Positions 6,915 through 9,145 of a stretch of DNA of 9,145 nt are shown here, one piece after another. The notes beneath the pieces are model-generated. The model had not been told where the DNA came from, searched no databases, and worked only from the letters and a program-made list of their open reading frames with translations. Both the position numbers and the translations under genes were made by a program. How positions within the stretch are numbered: position 1 is the first letter of the stretch; the number at the start of each line of letters is the position of its first letter. This stretch comes from Wenzhouxiangella sp. (GTDB lineage Bacteria > Pseudomonadota > Gammaproteobacteria > Xanthomonadales > Wenzhouxiangellaceae): contig SKZJ01000154.1 of NCBI GenBank assembly GCA_007127425.1, positions 1 to 9,145 on the forward strand. Reading direction: 5' to 3'.

Positions 6915-7337
6915 GTGAGCGAACCGACCTGGCTTTCACTCGAATTGATCGAGGCTATTCATGAGCGGCAAATCGCAGAGCATGGCGGCGGTTCAGGCAT
7001 CCGGGATCGTGGCATGCTTGAGTCGGCCTTGGCCCGACCGCAGCAGCTTTATGCCTATGGCGGACAGGACGTCGACCTGGTTGCTATGGCCGCGTCCTAC
7101 GCCTTCGGCCTGAGTCGCAACCATCCATTCGTGGATGGCAACAAGCGCACCGCTGCAGTCGCGTGCGAACTGTTCCTCGAACTGAATGGCTACCAGCTCG
7201 TGGCCGAAGACGGTGACCTCTATCCGGTCTTCCTGGGCCTGGCAGCCGGAGAATTGAGCGAGGAAGCATTGCGGGACTGGCTAAGCCGGCATGCGCGCCC
7301 CCATCAAGTCAGCGAAACCGGCGGCCGCTACGCCTGA
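6915..7337 (+). CDS. doc: Doc-type toxin, Fic/DOC family
   Basis: A 140-residue protein, close to the usual Doc length. The active-site motif HPFVDGNKRTA spans residues 70-80; H70, D74, N76, K77 and R78 match the Doc version (HxFxxxNKR) rather than the AMPylating Fic version (HPFxxGNGR). Other Doc-family signatures are IAEHGGGSGIRDRGMLESALARPQ (from residue 20) and FLELNGYQL (87-95). Studied Doc proteins phosphorylate elongation factor Tu and stop translation; the same is likely here by family. The gene starts at GTG 6915, 3 nt after the antitoxin stop, with GGCGGAG (6902-6908) as ribosome site inside the antitoxin gene, so translation is probably coupled. The frame is intact, so the toxin looks functional. 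A P1-type Doc end is not expected beyond about residue 125; the last residues (RPHQVSETGGRYA) look unstructured. Confidence 0.93.
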   Translation: MSEPTWLSLELIEAIHERQIAEHGGGSGIRDRGMLESALARPQQLYAYGGQDVDLVAMAASYAFGLSRNHPFVDGNKRTAAVACELFLELNGYQLVAEDGDLYPVFLGLAAGELSEEALRDWLSRHARPHQVSETGGRYA

Positions 7338-7384
7338 CCCCTGCGTTCGCACCCGCATCCCACGGCCCCGTTGGCAGGCATTTC

Positions 7385-7505
7385 GTAGGATGCGCTGAGC
7401 AAAGCGAAGTGCATCAGCTCCCGCCGGATTTCACCCCCCCCCGGTTGGCGCTTGCACCCACCGTCGTCCCGATGCGCTTCGGCCTTCGGCCTCAACGCAC
7501 CCAAC
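7385..7505. repeat. Pair of inverted REP-like units (REPIN-like)
   Basis: Unit one, plus strand 7385-7415, begins GTAGGATGCGCTGAG and ends GCGAAGTGCATC. Unit two, minus strand 7505-7471, begins GTTGGGTGCGTTGAG and ends GAAGCGCATC. The opening 15-mers match at 12 positions and the closing 10-mers at 9. Each unit can itself fold (GATGCGCT with AGTGCATC in unit one). Similar GTAGGRTGCG...GAAGCGCAT palindromes are widespread between genes of gammaproteobacteria. The 55 bp between the units contains a run of nine C and no gene. Bases 7338-7384, after the doc stop, hold nothing I can identify. Confidence 0.65.
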
Positions 7506-7511
7506 ACCCTT

Positions 7512-7624
7512 GTCGTCCCGGCCTTGAGCCGGGACCTCGCACGCCAGACAGCAGCACGGCCACGCCATCGCCCACCCGACCGTGCGAGATCCCGGATCAC
7601 CGCATCCGCGGTGTCCGGGACGAC
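7512..7624. repeat. 113-bp inverted-repeat element made of two hairpins
   Basis: The ends are perfect 10-bp inverted repeats, GTCGTCCCGG (7512-7521) and CCGGGACGAC (7615-7624). A second internal pair, CCGGGACCTCGCAC (7529-7542) and GTGCGAGATCCCGG (7582-7595), matches 13 of 14. The left half folds as an 8-bp stem (7515-7522 with 7528-7535, loop CTTGA). The right half folds as a 13-bp stem with one bulge (7590-7603 with 7608-7620, loop ATCC). This layout is that of a REPIN or small MITE. No coding sequence lies inside it. Confidence 0.65.
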
Positions 7625-7631
7625 GAGAACC

Positions 7632-7649
7632 GACGAGTGCCTACTCGTC
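7632..7649. terminator. Possible short hairpin terminator at the end of the peptidase gene
   Basis: GACGAGT (7632-7638) pairs with ACTCGTC (7643-7649) across a GCCT loop, overlapping the stop codon of the minus-strand peptidase. On the plus strand only TTT follows, so it is a weak terminator for the doc operon at best; on the minus strand there is no T run. Confidence 0.25.
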
Positions 7650-9145
7650 TTTCAGATACTCCGCCAGCCAGTCGTGCACTTCTTCCCAGAAGTAGCGCGC
7701 TTCCTTGCCGTTCATGATCCAGTGGTCGGCGTCGTGGAAAACCAGCAACCTGGACGGCACCTGCATGCGCTGCAGGTAGGTCCACGCGCCGAGGGTCTGG
7801 TTGAGCGGCACGCGGTAGTCGCGCTCGCCGATGGTCAGCATGGTCGGGGTCGAGAACTGCTCGGCGTAGGTCGACGGGCTCTGCTCCTGCCAGACATCGC
7901 TCTCCCACGGCGGGCCGGCATTCATGATCTCGCGGTGGTAGATCGCGTCACTGGTCGACCACTGGCCTTCCAGGCTGACCAGGCCGGCATGGCCGACCAG
8001 CGTATCGAACCGGTCGGTGGTGGCCAGCAGCCAGTTGACCAGGTGGCCGCCGTAGCTGGCACCGGTGGCCGCCTGGCGGTCGGGGTCGATGAAGTCGAAC
8101 TGTTCGGTGACCGCGTCGGCCGCCTCGACGAGTTCCTCGCCCGGCGTGGCCAGCGGATCGCCCTGGATGTTGCGCGAGAACTCCGCGCCGTAACCCACCG
8201 AACCGGTGTAGTCGGTTCTCAGCACCACGTACCCGGCCGCGGCCAGCAGGTGCGGGCTCCAGCGCACGTGGTCGGCATCGAGGGAAGACGTGAACGGACC
8301 ACCGTGGATGAACAGCACCAGCGGATACTGCCTGCTCTCGTCGAAGTCCGGCGGCAGGGTCAGCCAGCTATGGATTTCCCGGCCCTTGCTGGAGGTGAAC
8401 CAGAAGCTTTCGAAGGCCGGCCGGTCCAGCTCGGCGGCGCGCTCGGCGTTGAACTCGCTCAAGGCCGAATGCTGGCCGGTGGCCGGGTCGAGCCGCACCA
8501 CCTCGGCCGGCACCGCCGAACTTTCCCAGACGGCGACCAGCCCGCCCCCGGTCGCCGTGAGCCCCGAGTAGACGCCGCTGCTTTCGGGATCGAGCACTTG
8601 CGGCTGGCCACCACCGGCCGGCAGCGTGAACACCCGAATGCGGCCGTGATCCATCGCGGTGAGATACAAGGCCTCCCCGTCGGGGCTGACCTCGAAACTG
8701 CTCACCGAGCGGTCGAACTCGCCGGTCAGTACGTCCAGGCCGCCGTCAACACCGCCATCACTCCAGGACGTGCGGGCGATCTCGGTGTGGTTGTAGACCC
8801 ACTCGTTGATCGGCGAGTAGCTGCAGTAGAGCCAGTCGCCGTCGGGTGAAAACGTCGGGCCGGTGCAACTGAAGTCCTCTCCACCGACAACGCGCTCGGG
8901 CTCGCCGCCACCGACGGGCACACGGTAGAGGTGGCGGAGTACCCGCGCGTGGGCCGCCTCGTGCAGGTTCTCCGTGGCCGAGAACACCAGCGCCTCGCCG
9001 TCGGGCGTCCACACTGTCTGCAGCCCGCCGTCGTAACCGGGGCCGGAGACCAGTTCGGTGCCGAACAACAGGTCGCTCGGCTCGGCGCCGGCGCGCGCTT
9101 CCTGCACGAACAGGCGTGTCTGCTTCTCGTCGCGCCAGCGGTTCC
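7641..9145 (-). CDS. S9 (prolyl oligopeptidase) family peptidase, C-terminal part, runs off right edge
   Basis: About 500 residues are visible; the start lies beyond the window, and the frame is open to the edge (NRWRDEKQTRLFVQEA at the edge), so the GTG at 9107 is internal. The first 230 visible residues carry beta-propeller repeats of the WTPDGEALVF, FSPDGDWLY and VSPDGEALYL kind. The catalytic alpha/beta-hydrolase domain follows: FIHGGPF at about 278-284, GASYGGH with the serine at visible residue 363, IGERDYRVP with the aspartate at 442, and FHDADHWI with the histidine at 474. Counting is from the first full codon at the edge. The family (dipeptidyl aminopeptidase/acylaminoacyl peptidase) cleaves short peptides, with the propeller limiting access; the periplasm is a common site but the signal peptide region is not visible. 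It ends convergent to the doc operon, with the repeat elements in between. Family and completeness of the triad are sure; exact specificity is not. Confidence 0.93.
   Translation of the reverse strand, partial: NRWRDEKQTRLFVQEARAGAEPSDLLFGTELVSGPGYDGGLQTVWTPDGEALVFSATENLHEAAHARVLRHLYRVPVGGGEPERVVGGEDFSCTGPTFSPDGDWLYCSYSPINEWVYNHTEIARTSWSDGGVDGGLDVLTGEFDRSVSSFEVSPDGEALYLTAMDHGRIRVFTLPAGGGQPQVLDPESSGVYSGLTATGGGLVAVWESSAVPAEVVRLDPATGQHSALSEFNAERAAELDRPAFESFWFTSSKGREIHSWLTLPPDFDESRQYPLVLFIHGGPFTSSLDADHVRWSPHLLAAAGYVVLRTDYTGSVGYGAEFSRNIQGDPLATPGEELVEAADAVTEQFDFIDPDRQAATGASYGGHLVNWLLATTDRFDTLVGHAGLVSLEGQWSTSDAIYHREIMNAGPPWESDVWQEQSPSTYAEQFSTPTMLTIGERDYRVPLNQTLGAWTYLQRMQVPSRLLVFHDADHWIMNGKEARYFWEEVHDWLAEYLKDE

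Noticed and set aside
7434..7442. Run of nine C as a phase-variation tract
   Set aside because: It lies between repeat units in non-coding DNA, far from any promoter or start codon I can identify.
7385..7624. CRISPR array
   Set aside because: The repeats are inverted and of unequal spacing, not direct repeats with uniform spacers, and no cas gene is near.
7452..8849. 465-codon plus-strand open frame
   Set aside because: It starts inside repeat elements and runs antisense to the S9 peptidase, which has its triad on the other strand.

Overview
The window is GC-rich (roughly two thirds G+C by eye) and bacterial. GC-rich third codon positions throughout, a Gram-negative lipoprotein signal, a DUF305/beta-propeller exported protein, an S9 peptidase and REP-like 'GTAGGRTGCGYTGAG' palindromes together suggest a gammaproteobacterium, perhaps of the Xanthomonadales/Wenzhouxiangella type. 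That placement is an inference from gene style. I saw no rRNA, tRNA, CRISPR array, insertion sequence or phage gene.

Left part (1-4004): a large minus-strand gene runs off the left edge. It encodes a divergent eukaryotic-like protein kinase with about 340 unrecognised residues in front of the kinase domain, and appears to start at a TTG near 1960. Divergent from it, across a 163-bp gap, are an alpha/beta-hydrolase (PGAP1/lipase-like, 2124-3317) and a small lipoprotein of unknown function (3396-4004). The lipoprotein gene ends at a strong hairpin terminator that separates it from the convergent next gene.

Middle (4052-6496, minus): an exported 814-residue protein carries two DUF305 domains, a histidine-rich linker, an acidic linker, an LVIVD-type beta-propeller and a C-terminal helical tail. 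Its regulatory region is shared with a divergent two-gene toxin-antitoxin operon (6684-7337): a SpoVT/AbrB-type antitoxin followed after 3 nt by a Doc/Fic toxin. A near-perfect 18-bp palindrome sits just upstream of an extended -10 box, where an autoregulatory operator would be expected.

Right part (7338-9145): a 303-bp gap holds two kinds of inverted-repeat elements (REPIN-like), with no gene. It is followed by the 3' part of a minus-strand S9 (prolyl oligopeptidase family) peptidase that runs off the right edge with its catalytic Ser-Asp-His triad intact.

The genes do not form one pathway. The best candidates for something not yet described are the kinase with its unknown N-terminal half, its possible link to the divergent hydrolase and lipoprotein, and the likely central histidine cluster of the DUF305 propeller protein. 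Long plus-strand open frames opposite the kinase, the DUF305 protein and the S9 peptidase are antisense shadows caused by high GC.
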